From the NCBI RefSeq assembly GCF_000875895.1, contig NZ_JXCF01000007.1, positions 248,001 to 312,000 of the forward strand: a stretch of DNA of 64,000 bases, written 5' to 3'. Made by a program: the position numbers and the translations under genes. Within the stretch, counting starts at the first letter, position 1. Each line of letters begins with the position of its first letter. Positions 20,266-31,273 of this stretch are shown in pieces. Below the pieces are notes generated by a model, which was given only the letters and a program-made list of their open reading frames with translations, made no database searches and was not told the DNA's origin. This DNA is from Staphylococcus gallinarum (GTDB taxonomy: Bacteria > Bacillota > Bacilli > Staphylococcales > Staphylococcaceae).

Positions 20266-20364
20266 GATTTCTATAGTGCATTAGTTAATGTTGTTCAAAA
20301 ATGTCCCCGTGATACACTCGTGATACTATTATTTTGAAATAAGATTTAAATTTAGAACTTATAG

Positions 20365-20400
20365 ACTGTCGACATAAAACCTATGTTGACAGTTTTTTTA
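20365..20400 (+). terminator. Terminator after the pxp/acc operon
   Basis: ACTGTCGACATA (20365-20376) pairs with TATGTTGACAGT (20382-20393), 12 bp with one wobble, followed by TTTTTTATT. Confidence 0.92.
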
Positions 20401-20564
20401 TTATTGAAAATTTAGATTGTGCAAAAAATCGACTGTTTAATTACATTTATAATTAGCTCAAACATTTAACTATTTTATTTAATGTAGTATATTATAAAAT
20501 GTATTGCTAAAATAGAATGTATTATATTTTATAGCTATGTTTTCAATAGTAAGGGATGTTTGAG

Positions 20565-20729
20565 ATGGAAAGAATTATAGATTTTGTAATTGTACTTATT
20601 ATTGGTATTGTACTCATATCATTAGTTTGTATGGCAATGGCAAGTGTGATGCCATTATTACGAATGACATGGCACAGTGTATATGAAACACCGAGAATGT
20701 CTTATGAGTTTCCTCGAAGATACTACTAA
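20565..20729 (+). CDS. Small 54-residue membrane protein, unrecognised
   Basis: ATG at 20565 preceded by AAGGGATG at about 20551-20558. The protein begins MERIIDFVIVLIIGIVLISL, has one long hydrophobic segment at about residues 4-32, and a polar, Tyr/Arg-rich tail ending YEFPRRYY. It sits alone between two terminators (20365-20400 and 20829-20860), so it is probably its own transcript. I do not recognise the family. The composition and good ribosome binding site argue for a real gene. Confidence 0.6.
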   Translation: MERIIDFVIVLIIGIVLISLVCMAMASVMPLLRMTWHSVYETPRMSYEFPRRYY

Positions 20730-20828
20730 TGTTAGGGAACTTTTAATGTTAAGTAATGTAATTTGAATGAATATTTGACCAGTTTGCAAAGATGGTCTAT
20801 ACTTTTTAAATTAATAAATTTTTCGAGG

Positions 20829-20860
20829 CAGATAAAAAATTGTTTTTATCTGTTTTTTAC
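20829..20860 (+). terminator. Terminator after the 54-residue membrane protein gene
   Basis: CAGATAAAAA (20829-20838) pairs with TTTTTATCTG (20843-20852), a 10-bp stem with a short loop, followed by TTTTTTAC. Being AT-rich it is weaker than its neighbours. Confidence 0.75.
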
Positions 20861-20969
20861 TGTAAAAAATAAATTCGATTATATTAATACTGTATGGAGA
20901 TGAATGTGACTGAAATTGCATGAAATCAGCGGAAATATTGTATCTAAGATCGAGCTATGAATATAAATA

Positions 20970-20978
20970 TGGTAGAAT
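20970..20978 (+). promoter_or_regulatory. Extended -10 promoter for mtnN
   Basis: TGG followed by TAGAAT (20973-20978); no clear -35. It lies about 35 bases before the mtnN start. Confidence 0.45.
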
Positions 20979-21014
20979 AGCAAAGGCTAGGATTTTAAGA
21001 TGAGGTGAATTATA

Positions 21015-21701
21015 ATGATAGGTATCATAGGTGCTATGGAAGAGGAAGTAGCAATCTTAAAAAATAAAATTAATGCATTAGAAGAAATAAAAATAGCGCA
21101 TGTTATTTTTTATAAAGGACAATTAGAAGGTAAAGATATCGTTTTAACGCAAAGTGGAATTGGTAAAGTTAATGTTGCGATTTCTACAACGTTATTAATC
21201 GAACAGTTTAAACCCGATTTAATCATTAATACTGGTTCTGCAGGTGCATTAGACAAAGCGTTAAATGTTGGAGATGTCGTTGTAAGTGATCGTGTAATGT
21301 ATCATGATGCAGATGCTAGAGCATTTGGATATGAATTGGGACAAATTCCACAAATGCCAGCAAGTTTCGATAGTGATAGTAATTTATTACAGAAGGCAAC
21401 TGAGGCTATTAAAGAACAGCAATTAACTGCCAAGATTGGACTTATTGTCAGTGGTGATAGTTTTATTGGTACATTTGAACAACGTGCGACTATTAAGGAG
21501 AACTTTAAAGATGCATTGGCTGCAGAAATGGAAGCGACTGCAATAGCACAAACATGTTACCAGTTTAATTTACCATTTATTATCACGCGAGCGATTTCTG
21601 ATTTAGCTGATGGAGATGCAGGTATTACTTTTGATGCATTTTTAGAAAAAGCAGCAATTTCATCAAGTGAAATTGTCGAACGTTTAATTAAATCTATATA
21701 A
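21015..21701 (+). CDS. mtnN: 5'-methylthioadenosine/S-adenosylhomocysteine nucleosidase
   Basis: Enzyme of the methyl cycle that hydrolyses MTA and SAH, releasing adenine, and so feeds methionine salvage and autoinducer-2 precursor production. The 228-residue length is typical. [15 protein letters not shown] is the family N-terminus, with the catalytic Glu near residue 11. [13 protein letters not shown] near residue 170 binds the ribose, and [11 protein letters not shown] near residue 192 carries the catalytic Asp. GATGAGGTG precedes the ATG. Confidence 0.97.
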   Translation: MIGIIGAMEEEVAILKNKINALEEIKIAHVIFYKGQLEGKDIVLTQSGIGKVNVAISTTLLIEQFKPDLIINTGSAGALDKALNVGDVVVSDRVMYHDADARAFGYELGQIPQMPASFDSDSNLLQKATEAIKEQQLTAKIGLIVSGDSFIGTFEQRATIKENFKDALAAEMEATAIAQTCYQFNLPFIITRAISDLADGDAGITFDAFLEKAAISSSEIVERLIKSI

Positions 21702-21716
21702 AAAGGTGAAAAGAAA

Positions 21717-22244
21717 ATGGGTATGATAAAAAAATATTTTATGCCGAATGAATATGTACAATCAATATTCCAAATAGATATACAAAAACTTGCTGACTCA
21801 GGTATGAAAGGTATCATTACTGATTTAGATAACACACTTGTTGGTTGGGATGAAGCTGAACCAACAGATGCAGTTAAAAAATGGTTTAAAGATGTTAATG
21901 AAGCTGGTATGACGATTACAATAGTATCAAATAATAACGAACGTAGAGTAGCAAGCTTTTCAAAATCATTAGAAGTTGATTATATCTTTAAAGCTAGAAA
22001 ACCTAGAGGTCGTGCTTTTAACCAAGCGGCACAATCAATGCAACTTGATCCTGCTGAAATTGTTGTTATTGGAGATCAAATGATGACTGATGTCTTTGGA
22101 GGAAATCGTCGAGGATTATTTACTATTATGGTAGTTCCGGTAAAACATACAGATGGTTTTATTACTAAATTCAACAGACTTGTCGAACGTCGTTTATTAC
22201 AACATTTTAGAAAAAAAGGCTATATCACATGGGAGGAAAATTGA
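21717..22244 (+). CDS. yqeG: YqeG family HAD-type phosphatase
   Basis: Protein of 175 residues of HAD subfamily IIIA. Motif I is DLDNTLVGWD near residue 39, motif II the TIVSNNNE segment near residue 72, and VIGDQMMTDVFGG near residue 120 is the Mg-binding end. The physiological substrate is unknown; homologues include phosphatidylglycerophosphate phosphatases of plants and fungi. AAAGGTGAAAAG is upstream. Its stop codon touches the TTG start of yqeH, so the two are coupled. Confidence 0.88.
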   Translation: MGMIKKYFMPNEYVQSIFQIDIQKLADSGMKGIITDLDNTLVGWDEAEPTDAVKKWFKDVNEAGMTITIVSNNNERRVASFSKSLEVDYIFKARKPRGRAFNQAAQSMQLDPAEIVVIGDQMMTDVFGGNRRGLFTIMVVPVKHTDGFITKFNRLVERRLLQHFRKKGYITWEEN

Positions 22245-23351
22245 TTGACTGAGACTGAATTATTAAAATGTATCGGTTGTGGTGCACCATTACAATCAGA
22301 AGATCCTGACGCACCTGGCTATGTACCAGAACATAATCTATTTCGCGAGGATGTTATATGTAAACGTTGCTTTAGATTGAAAAATTACAATGAAGTACAA
22401 GACGTGGGTTTAGACAGTGAGGACTTTTTAAATTTATTAAATGGTTTAGCTGATAAAAATGGCATAATTGTCAATGTGGTAGATGTATTTGACTTTGAAG
22501 GATCATTTATCAATGCTTTGAAAAGAATCGTAGGCAATAAGAAGATTATTTTAGCAGCTAATAAATTAGATTTATTACCAAAGCAAATTAATAAGCGTCG
22601 TGTTAAAGAATGGTTGAAAAAAACCGCAAGAAAATACGGCTTGGAAGCTGATGATGTTGTCCTTATTTCAGCGATGAAGAATGAAGGGATTGAAGAATTG
22701 TTAGAATCAATCAATAGTGTTCGTAAAAATGATGACGTTTATATCGTTGGAACGACAAATGTTGGGAAATCAACTTTGATTAATAAATTAATTGAACGTA
22801 GTGTAGGAGAAAAAGATGTCGTAACAACATCACGTTTCCCTGGTACAACTTTAGATATGATAGATATTCCATTAGATGAAACATCGTTCATGTTTGATAC
22901 ACCTGGTATTATTCAAGCGCATCAAATGACACACTTTGTGAGTGACAAAGAGCTTAAAACGATTATGCCGAAAAATGAAATTAAGCAGCGTGTTTATCAA
23001 CTAAATGAAGATCAAACGTTATTCTTTGGTGGTTTAGCACGTATTGACTATGTAAGTGGTGGCAAACGTCCGTTAGTTTGTTATTTTTCAAATGAGTTAA
23101 ATATACACAGAACCAAGACTGAAAAAGCAAATGAGCTATGGAAAAATCAAATTGGTTCATTATTAGCACCGCCGAATGATCCAAAGCAGTTTGATTTACA
23201 AAATATTAAAGCTGTACGTCTCGAAACGGGTAAAGAAAAGCGTGATGTGATGATTTCTGGACTTGGCTTTATCACAATTGATAAAGGTGCAAAGGTTATT
23301 GTCCGTGTACCTAAGAATGTTGATGTTATTTTAAGAAATTCAATTATGTAA
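22245..23351 (+). CDS. yqeH: Ribosome biogenesis GTPase YqeH
   Basis: Circularly permuted GTPase for 30S subunit assembly, 368 residues. An N-terminal zinc knuckle (CIGCGAPLQ and CKRCF, residues 8-50) is followed by the G4 motif NKLDLL near 107. The G1 motif TNVGKSTLINK comes only after that, near 173, then DTPGI (G3) near 224, which is the permuted order. The start is TTG right after the yqeG stop, with GGAGG upstream. Confidence 0.95.
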   Translation: MTETELLKCIGCGAPLQSEDPDAPGYVPEHNLFREDVICKRCFRLKNYNEVQDVGLDSEDFLNLLNGLADKNGIIVNVVDVFDFEGSFINALKRIVGNKKIILAANKLDLLPKQINKRRVKEWLKKTARKYGLEADDVVLISAMKNEGIEELLESINSVRKNDDVYIVGTTNVGKSTLINKLIERSVGEKDVVTTSRFPGTTLDMIDIPLDETSFMFDTPGIIQAHQMTHFVSDKELKTIMPKNEIKQRVYQLNEDQTLFFGGLARIDYVSGGKRPLVCYFSNELNIHRTKTEKANELWKNQIGSLLAPPNDPKQFDLQNIKAVRLETGKEKRDVMISGLGFITIDKGAKVIVRVPKNVDVILRNSIM

Positions 23352-23362
23352 GGGGGTAAATT

Positions 23363-24163
23363 ATGAAATACGCGGTTATCGGAAATCCAATAGATCATTC
23401 ATTATCACCTGCTATGCATAATGCGAATTTTGAAGCACTACATGATGAAGATGCATCTTATGAAGCAATTGATATACCCCAAGAAAAATTTCATTTAATT
23501 AAAGAAATAATAACTGAAAAGGGTATAGAAGCATTTAATGTTACAATTCCACATAAAGAAAATATCATTCCATATCTTGATGAAATTGATAGTCAATCTG
23601 AAACTGTAGGTGCAGTTAATACAGTCAAAATAGTGAATGATAAATGGATTGGTTATAACACTGATGGAATTGGGTATGTAACTGGATTAAAGCAAGTGTA
23701 TCCCGATTTAGAGCATGCTTATATATTAATGCTTGGTGCTGGTGGTGCGAGTAAAGGAATTGCAAATGAACTAACTAAATATGTTCAACCAAAACTAACG
23801 GTTGCTAATAGAACGATGTCTCGATTTGATAATTGGAATTTAGATATAAATAAAATTTCACTGACTGATGCGGAATCTGCATTATCTGAATTTGACATTA
23901 TTATAAATACGACCCCAGCGGGTATGAAAAGTAACAAAGAAATTCCAATAAATCTTGATAATTTAGCAGAACACACATTAGTAAGTGATATTGTTTATAT
24001 TCCATTTAAAACACCGATATTAGAAAAAGCAGAAGAAAATGGCAATCCAATCCATAATGGTTTAGATATGTTTGTTTACCAAGGTGCTGAAAGTTTCAAG
24101 ATTTGGACAGGAAAAATGCCTAATATTAAAGTTATGAAAGAAGCAGTATTAAAAAGGTTATAG
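23363..24163 (+). CDS. aroE: Shikimate dehydrogenase
   Basis: NADPH-dependent reduction of 3-dehydroshikimate to shikimate in aromatic amino-acid synthesis; 266 residues. The substrate motif [13 protein letters not shown] is at residues 8-20, [18 protein letters not shown] near 60 includes the catalytic Lys, and the Rossmann loop [11 protein letters not shown] is near 126. GGGGGTAAAT lies just before the ATG. It sits between yqeH and yhbY as in other Firmicutes. Confidence 0.97.
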   Translation: MKYAVIGNPIDHSLSPAMHNANFEALHDEDASYEAIDIPQEKFHLIKEIITEKGIEAFNVTIPHKENIIPYLDEIDSQSETVGAVNTVKIVNDKWIGYNTDGIGYVTGLKQVYPDLEHAYILMLGAGGASKGIANELTKYVQPKLTVANRTMSRFDNWNLDINKISLTDAESALSEFDIIINTTPAGMKSNKEIPINLDNLAEHTLVSDIVYIPFKTPILEKAEENGNPIHNGLDMFVYQGAESFKIWTGKMPNIKVMKEAVLKRL

Positions 24164-24176
24164 AGGAGAATTTACA

Positions 24177-25613
<1,437 letters not shown>

Positions 25614-25967
25614 ATGAATTCAGATCAATTATTAAACATTGCTGTCGAAGCAACTGAGAGTAAAAAAGCAGAAGATATAATTTCGTTGAAAATGCAAGGT
25701 ATTAGTGATATGACGGATTACTTTGTAATATGCCATGGTAATAATGAACGACAAGTTCAATCAATTGCACGTGCTGTCAAAGAAGCGGCAAACGAGGCAG
25801 ACATTGAAGTGAAACGTATGGAAGGTTTTAATGAAGCGAGATGGATTCTGATTGATTTAGCTGATGTTGTAATCCATGTATTCCATAAAGATGAAAGAGA
25901 CTATTACAATATTGAGAAATTATATCAAGATGCACCGTTAGAAACATATGGACAGGCTGTTTATTAA
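25614..25967 (+). CDS. rsfS: Ribosomal silencing factor RsfS
   Basis: Protein of 117 residues that binds uL14 and keeps 30S and 50S apart under nutrient limitation. The fold segments DIISLKMQGISDMTDYFVIC, EGFNEARWILIDLADVVIHVF and the C-terminal YNIEKLYQDAP are all typical. It begins directly after the yqeK stop. Confidence 0.96.
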   Translation: MNSDQLLNIAVEATESKKAEDIISLKMQGISDMTDYFVICHGNNERQVQSIARAVKEAANEADIEVKRMEGFNEARWILIDLADVVIHVFHKDERDYYNIEKLYQDAPLETYGQAVY

Positions 25968-25969
25968 TT

Positions 25970-26689
25970 ATGGTTCAATATGAAGAAATGAGTTTGTTCT
26001 ATGATCAACTTACATTAGATCAACCCTATGATGCATGGTTAGATATTGTTCAAACGTATGCTAAAGATAACGCATCTATATTAGATATTGGTTGTGGAAC
26101 AGGCAGTTTTACATCACTATTATCAACTTATAATGATGTCACGGGCATGGATTTAAGCGTTGATATGTTAGCGATGGCTTCACAAAAATCAACACATGTG
26201 AATTGGCTTGAAGGAGATATGACAGATTTTGATTTCAACAGACAATTTGACGTGATTACTATTTTTTGTGATTCATTAAATTATTTACAAGACCAAGATG
26301 ATGTTATTGCTACATTTCAACATGTGAATAAGCATTTAATGGCTGATGGCGTGTTAATGTTTGATGTTCATACGACTCACAAAATGGATACACTTTTTAA
26401 TAATCAGAGTTACATTGATGAGTCAGAAGATATTTATTTAGGATGGGAAGCTGTACAAGGTGAGGAAAAACATAGCGTATGGCATGATATGTCATTCTTT
26501 ATTAAAAAAGAGAATGGACAATACGAACGCTTTAATGAATCACATTATCAAAGAACCTATTCTAAAAATGAATACATTGATATGCTAAAGCAAACTGGAT
26601 TTACTAAGATAAAAACATTTGTAGACTTTGATATAAATAATAAAGATGATGAAAATGGGCACCGCTTGTTTTTTATTGTAAAAAAATAA
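25970..26689 (+). CDS. Class I SAM-dependent methyltransferase, substrate unknown
   Basis: Protein of 239 residues with motif I LDIGCGTGSFTSLL near residue 42, then the acidic VTGMDLSVDML and LEGDMTDFDF motifs. This gene regularly follows rsfS in Firmicutes (YqeM type). The substrate is not known; the sequence has no targeting signal or RNA-binding add-on. It starts two bases after the rsfS stop, so it belongs to the same transcript, and it is followed by a terminator hairpin. Confidence 0.88.
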   Translation: MVQYEEMSLFYDQLTLDQPYDAWLDIVQTYAKDNASILDIGCGTGSFTSLLSTYNDVTGMDLSVDMLAMASQKSTHVNWLEGDMTDFDFNRQFDVITIFCDSLNYLQDQDDVIATFQHVNKHLMADGVLMFDVHTTHKMDTLFNNQSYIDESEDIYLGWEAVQGEEKHSVWHDMSFFIKKENGQYERFNESHYQRTYSKNEYIDMLKQTGFTKIKTFVDFDINNKDDENGHRLFFIVKK

Positions 26690-26697
26690 AGTAAAAA

Positions 26698-26737
26698 CAC
26701 TCCTTGATACGTGTAATGTATTGAGGAGTGATTTTTT
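26698..26737 (+). terminator. Terminator hairpin that also contains the comEA ribosome binding site
   Basis: CACTCCTTGATAC (26698-26710) pairs with GTATTGAGGAGTG (26718-26730), 13 bp with two wobble pairs and a 7-base loop, followed by A and six T. The GAGGAG in the 3' arm is the only good ribosome binding site for the comEA ATG at 26738. Folding would therefore both end the upstream transcript and hide the comEA start. Confidence 0.8.
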
Positions 26738-27418
26738 ATGCTACCAATAATAGAACACATTAAATCGTTTGTATTAAAAAACCGCTATTTCTTAATTTGT
26801 ATTTGTGTATTGTGCGTAATCATTATATTTTTATTATTGAGTAACTTTAATAATCAACAAGATATTGTTCAACATAAAGGAGATAACATTGAACATTTTG
26901 CAACAAATGATCTTCATAGCAATCAAACTAAAAGTTCAAATAAAGACAAATCAACTGATGCTAAACAAACTACGACTGTTTTTGTAGATTTAAAGGGTGC
27001 TGTTAAAAGACCGGATTTATATGAAATGAAAAGCACGGATCGGGTTAAGCAACTATTAGAAAAAGCAGGTGTTCAACGTGATGCTGATTTAAGTCAAATT
27101 AACCTTTCAGAAAAATTAGTAGATCAAAAGTTGATTTATATTCCCAAAAAAGGTGAAGTCTCACAACCTAATTTATCGAAATCACAAAATGAAAATAAAG
27201 TAAATAAGTCAACAAAAACTGACAATACAAAGATAAACTTAAATCTTGCTACGGAATCAGAATTACAAAACGTCCCTGGAATCGGTTCAAGTAAAGCTAA
27301 GGCTATTATTGAGTATAGAAATGAAAATGGTGCTTTTACTACAGTTGAAGATTTAAAGAAAGTAAATGGGATTGGCGTAAAAACATTTGAAAAGTTACGA
27401 GAATATTTTATCGTATAG
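26738..27418 (+). CDS. comEA: Competence DNA receptor ComEA
   Basis: Membrane-anchored receptor that binds double-stranded DNA outside the cell; 226 residues, full length. A single N-terminal membrane segment lies at about residues 13-33. It is followed by a polar linker, an SLBB-like segment (TVFVDLKGAVKRPDLYEM, near residue 76) and a C-terminal double helix-hairpin-helix with NVPGIGSSKAKAIIEYR near residue 178 and KVNGIGVKTFEKL near 208. It is followed by comEB and comEC. Confidence 0.94.
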   Translation: MLPIIEHIKSFVLKNRYFLICICVLCVIIIFLLLSNFNNQQDIVQHKGDNIEHFATNDLHSNQTKSSNKDKSTDAKQTTTVFVDLKGAVKRPDLYEMKSTDRVKQLLEKAGVQRDADLSQINLSEKLVDQKLIYIPKKGEVSQPNLSKSQNENKVNKSTKTDNTKINLNLATESELQNVPGIGSSKAKAIIEYRNENGAFTTVEDLKKVNGIGVKTFEKLREYFIV

Positions 27419-27483
27419 ATTTTTGTTGAAATCTGTCATAATAGAAATAAATCTATAATAAAATCGACATTGGAGGAAACATC

Positions 27484-27948
27484 ATGGATCGCATAAAATG
27501 GGAAGAATATTTTATGGCACAAAGTCATTTATTAGCATTAAGGTCAACATGTGAACGTTTATCGGTTGGGGCAACAATTGTAAAGGATAATCGTATAATA
27601 GCAGGTGGGTATAATGGATCAGTGTCAGGAGAAGTACATTGTATAGATGAAGGTTGTCTTATTCAAGACGGACATTGTATTAGAACAATACATGCAGAAA
27701 TGAACGCTTTACTTCAATGTGCGAAGCAGGGCGTTTCTACTGAAGATGCAACAATATATGTTACCCATTTCCCTTGTTTGAATTGCACAAAATCAATAAT
27801 CCAAGCAGGAATTAAGACTATTTACTATGCGGAAGACTATCACAACCATGAATATGCATTAAAGCTATTAGATCAATCTGGTATTATTTATAAAAAAATT
27901 CCGTTTAATCAGCATCATGTAGCTCAATATTTAGTCAATAAATCATAA
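27484..27948 (+). CDS. comEB: ComEB, dCMP deaminase family protein
   Basis: Zinc-dependent deaminase of 154 residues that makes dUMP for thymidylate synthesis. Zinc and catalytic residues are in TIHAEMNALLQ near residue 75 and FPCLNCTKSI near residue 98; CIDEGCLIQDGHC forms the extra cysteine/histidine cluster of the dCMP type. TTGGAGGAAAC precedes the ATG. The position between comEA and comEC is conserved although it is not required for DNA uptake in Bacillus. Confidence 0.93.
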   Translation: MDRIKWEEYFMAQSHLLALRSTCERLSVGATIVKDNRIIAGGYNGSVSGEVHCIDEGCLIQDGHCIRTIHAEMNALLQCAKQGVSTEDATIYVTHFPCLNCTKSIIQAGIKTIYYAEDYHNHEYALKLLDQSGIIYKKIPFNQHHVAQYLVNKS

Positions 27949-27949
27949 T

Positions 27950-30166
27950 TTGATATATTATGCTATAGCGTATTTAGTTGGCGTATTATGGCTACATGTT
28001 AAGTTGATCTCGGTATTTCTATTTTTAATTTTATTGTTTATTGCTATTAATAAGAAGTTCAGCATTTTTAAAATAGTTATACTTATATTGATACCATTTG
28101 CTAGCTTTATTTTATTTTACAATCATTATGTACATAGCAAAGCCGAACATTACCAAATGTCCAATAAAAAACTAGAACATGACCAAGTCACTTTTCTTGG
28201 ACATTTGTCACTTGATAATAAAAAAGTGACTGGTAAGTTACGCTATGACAACAAAGAATTTAAATTTTCATATTTTAATAACAGTGAAATAAATCCGATA
28301 AAATCAAATAGCATTGTGAACAAGACTTGTCGTATTAATGCAGAAATAAAGCCATTCAAGTATCACTTTTATAATAAAGCGCATATGCTTATTAAAAAAA
28401 TCGACTTAGCAAGTTGTTATACTTCAAAGAACAATGTTGTGACCAGTTTGCTAGATAACCATAAATTATTTTTAGAACAGAGGTTATCTACATTACACTT
28501 TAAAAATACAGATCGTATTTTAGCATTAATTACTGGTGATACTACCATTATTAATGAACATTATTTAGAGAAATTGAAGGAAACTGGTATTTATCATTTA
28601 TCTGCTGTTAGTGGTACACATATTGCTATTTTGATATTTGTCATAAGTTTTATGTTAAATCGATTGAAAATACCAATAATATTAATTAAAGTTACATTGA
28701 TTGTTGTCTTGACTGGCTATTTATTTTATACAAATTTTATTCCAAGTGCGACGAGAGCAATACTGACAGCAATCATTGTAATTAGCCTTCCTAAGCGTGT
28801 TATTGACAACTCAATGGACATATTAGGGCTTGCTTTTATCGTATTATCAACGGTCAATCCTTCTTATATTTATAATATTGGCTTTCAGTTTTCATTTTTT
28901 ATCTCATTTTTAATTTTATTTTCACTCCCTCTTTTAAAAAAATTATCTTTTTTAACTTCACTATTCACCTTGACCACCATTGCCCAACTTGGTGGGATGA
29001 TCATCAGTATATTTAACTTTAACCAAATTCAATGGATTGGTTTAATTTCGAACTTAATTTTTGTTCCTTTCTATAGTTTTATTTTCTTTCCCTTTATAAT
29101 ACTCATATTTATAACACTTCATTTGCCTTTCCAATTTAATTTTATCTCCACTGTATTCAATGCAATAGTTATAGTCCATGATGTTATTTTAGACATATTT
29201 TATAAGTTAAATCGATTCAAATGGTATGTAGCTGATTTAAATGAAATTACTAAATTAATAGTTATTATACTAGTTTTGATGACTATAATACTGTTGGTCA
29301 ATAAACGGTTTAAATATATTATCATTACACTAACTTTACTTTGTTTTATATTATCGACTATTCCATTCCAAAAAACAGACCAATTAACTATGTTAGATGT
29401 TGGTCAAGGTGATGCGATCCTTTTTGAAACATCTAAGAATAAAAATATATTAATTGATACAGGGGGGAATATTAATCAAGATCATTCAGAATATAATTAT
29501 CAAATATCAAAATATAAAGTACTTCCAATATTTAAAAAAAGAGGAATATCCCAATTGGATTATGTTATTATTACACACCCACATTTAGACCATATGGGCG
29601 AGTTACCTTATTTGATAGAGACAATTAAAATAAAGCATATAATTATAGATAAAAAAAGTTTTACGCGTCAGCAGCTCTCGAAGTTGGAAATACAATGTCA
29701 TCAGTATAAAATTCAGCTTTTAGATTTTCGTCAACACCCACAATTATTTTTTGGAGATGTATCTATTAATCTGATAGATACAATTATAGAAAATTCAGTT
29801 GATTTAAATGAGCACTCAATTATTACTTACATACGCGTTAATGGACATAGTATATTGCTAATGGGTGATGCAACGTCAAATAACGAAAGTATATTTTTGC
29901 AAAACTATAATATTTCAAATGTCGATATTTTGAAGATAGGTCATCATGGAAGTAAGACAAGTTCGACCACTGCTTTTATTGACAAGATACATCCTAAAGT
30001 GAGCTTGATTTCAGCAGGTAAAAATAATATGTATCATTTACCTAACAAAGAGGTGGTTGATAGATTGAATGCCATACATACAAATTTATTTCAGACCAGT
30101 GAATCAGGTAATGTCACAATAACGTTACATGATGAATTGAAAATTTATACTGATGTAATCAAATAA
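27950..30166 (+). CDS. comEC: Competence DNA channel protein ComEC
   Basis: Integral membrane protein of 738 residues that carries single-stranded DNA into the cytoplasm. N-terminal hydrophobic segments come first (residues 1-55), then an OB-like extracellular part. The competence domain with LSAVSGTHIAILIF is near residue 220 and further membrane helices follow. The C-terminal metallo-beta-lactamase-like domain has LDVGQGDAILFET near residue 482 and the metal motif HPHLDHMG near 543. The start is TTG one base after comEB with no good Shine-Dalgarno, so translation probably depends on coupling. The frame is intact. Confidence 0.92.
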   Translation: MIYYAIAYLVGVLWLHVKLISVFLFLILLFIAINKKFSIFKIVILILIPFASFILFYNHYVHSKAEHYQMSNKKLEHDQVTFLGHLSLDNKKVTGKLRYDNKEFKFSYFNNSEINPIKSNSIVNKTCRINAEIKPFKYHFYNKAHMLIKKIDLASCYTSKNNVVTSLLDNHKLFLEQRLSTLHFKNTDRILALITGDTTIINEHYLEKLKETGIYHLSAVSGTHIAILIFVISFMLNRLKIPIILIKVTLIVVLTGYLFYTNFIPSATRAILTAIIVISLPKRVIDNSMDILGLAFIVLSTVNPSYIYNIGFQFSFFISFLILFSLPLLKKLSFLTSLFTLTTIAQLGGMIISIFNFNQIQWIGLISNLIFVPFYSFIFFPFIILIFITLHLPFQFNFISTVFNAIVIVHDVILDIFYKLNRFKWYVADLNEITKLIVIILVLMTIILLVNKRFKYIIITLTLLCFILSTIPFQKTDQLTMLDVGQGDAILFETSKNKNILIDTGGNINQDHSEYNYQISKYKVLPIFKKRGISQLDYVIITHPHLDHMGELPYLIETIKIKHIIIDKKSFTRQQLSKLEIQCHQYKIQLLDFRQHPQLFFGDVSINLIDTIIENSVDLNEHSIITYIRVNGHSILLMGDATSNNESIFLQNYNISNVDILKIGHHGSKTSSTTAFIDKIHPKVSLISAGKNNMYHLPNKEVVDRLNAIHTNLFQTSESGNVTITLHDELKIYTDVIK

Positions 30167-30187
30167 ATATCACTAGTTAGTAGAAAA

Positions 30188-30217
30188 TTGACATGATATA
30201 ATATTGAAATGTGTAAT
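30188..30217 (+). promoter_or_regulatory. Probable promoter region for holA
   Basis: Two overlapping possibilities: TTGACA (30188-30193) with TGTAAT (30212-30217) at an 18-base spacing, or an extended -10 TGA-TATAAT (30194-30202) without a clear -35. Confidence 0.5.
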
Positions 30218-30238
30218 GGATAAGAAAGGAAGCTATAA

Positions 30239-31213
30239 ATGAGTGAAAATATCGTAACGATATATGGTGAAGTATCAGAATTAATAGAAAAGAAATCTGC
30301 CGAGTTAATTGACCAGTATTTACAGCAACCTAAAGATGATTTTAATTTCGTGAAATTCAACTTATATGAGACTGATTTATCAGCCATTATTGAAGAATCA
30401 TTAACAATGCCTTTCTTTTCAGATAAAAAAGTAGTTCTTGTACAAAATGCTTACGTTTTTACTGGTGAAAAACCACCTAAAGATATGAGTCCGAATATTG
30501 AGCAATTAATCGAATTTATTGAAAAATATGACGGTGAAACATTAATCATTTTTGAGGTATATCAAGGGAAATTAGATGAACGAAAAAAATTAGTGAAAAC
30601 GTTAAAGAAAAGTGCACAAATAAAAAAGATAGAGCAAATGTCAGAAGATGAAATTAAGCAATGGATAAAAAATGAATTGCATGAAAATTATAAAGACATA
30701 AAGCAAGATGCTTTAGATTTATTTATCGAGCTAACAGGTATTCAATTTAATATTGTTAAACAAGAAATTGGAAAATTAGTGCTGTTTTTAGAAGATAGGC
30801 CGACAATTAATAAACAAGATGTAGATCAAATAGTAAATAGAAGTTTGGAACAAAATGTATTTTTATTAACTGAATATATACAGAAGAATAATAAAGCCAA
30901 AGCGATACAATTAGTAAAAGATTTAATCGCTATGAAAGAAGAACCAATAAAGTTGTTAGCATTAATTACTAGCAATTATAGGTTGTTTTACCAAAGTAAG
31001 ATTTTAAGTCAAAAAGGCTATAGTGGACAGCAAATTGCTAAAACGATATCTGTGCATCCATATAGAGTGAAACTTGCATTGAATCAAGCTAGACATTATC
31101 AGCTTGAAAGTTTATTAAATATTATGGATAGTTGTGCTGAAACAGATTACAAATTAAAGTCATCTTATATGGATAAACAACTAATATTAGAATTATTTAT
31201 CTTATCTTTGTAG
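30239..31213 (+). CDS. holA: DNA polymerase III delta subunit
   Basis: Clamp-loader subunit that opens the sliding clamp; 324 residues. The sequence follows the YqeN/HolA pattern: an N-terminal RecA-like domain without a functional P-loop (MPFFSDKKVVLVQNAYVF near residue 57), then LALITSNYRLFYQSKIL near 239. The ATG follows AAAGGAAG. It converges on rpsT across a shared terminator. Confidence 0.94.
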   Translation: MSENIVTIYGEVSELIEKKSAELIDQYLQQPKDDFNFVKFNLYETDLSAIIEESLTMPFFSDKKVVLVQNAYVFTGEKPPKDMSPNIEQLIEFIEKYDGETLIIFEVYQGKLDERKKLVKTLKKSAQIKKIEQMSEDEIKQWIKNELHENYKDIKQDALDLFIELTGIQFNIVKQEIGKLVLFLEDRPTINKQDVDQIVNRSLEQNVFLLTEYIQKNNKAKAIQLVKDLIAMKEEPIKLLALITSNYRLFYQSKILSQKGYSGQQIAKTISVHPYRVKLALNQARHYQLESLLNIMDSCAETDYKLKSSYMDKQLILELFILSL

Positions 31214-31273
31214 TGACGATTAAATCAGTAATCATTTAAATACGAAAATAATCTTGTTTAAAATAGAATATAA

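Noticed and set aside
30188..30202. Consensus TTGACA followed by TATAAT upstream of holA
   Set aside because: The two hexamers are only three bases apart and cannot act together; the region is reported instead with alternative pairings.
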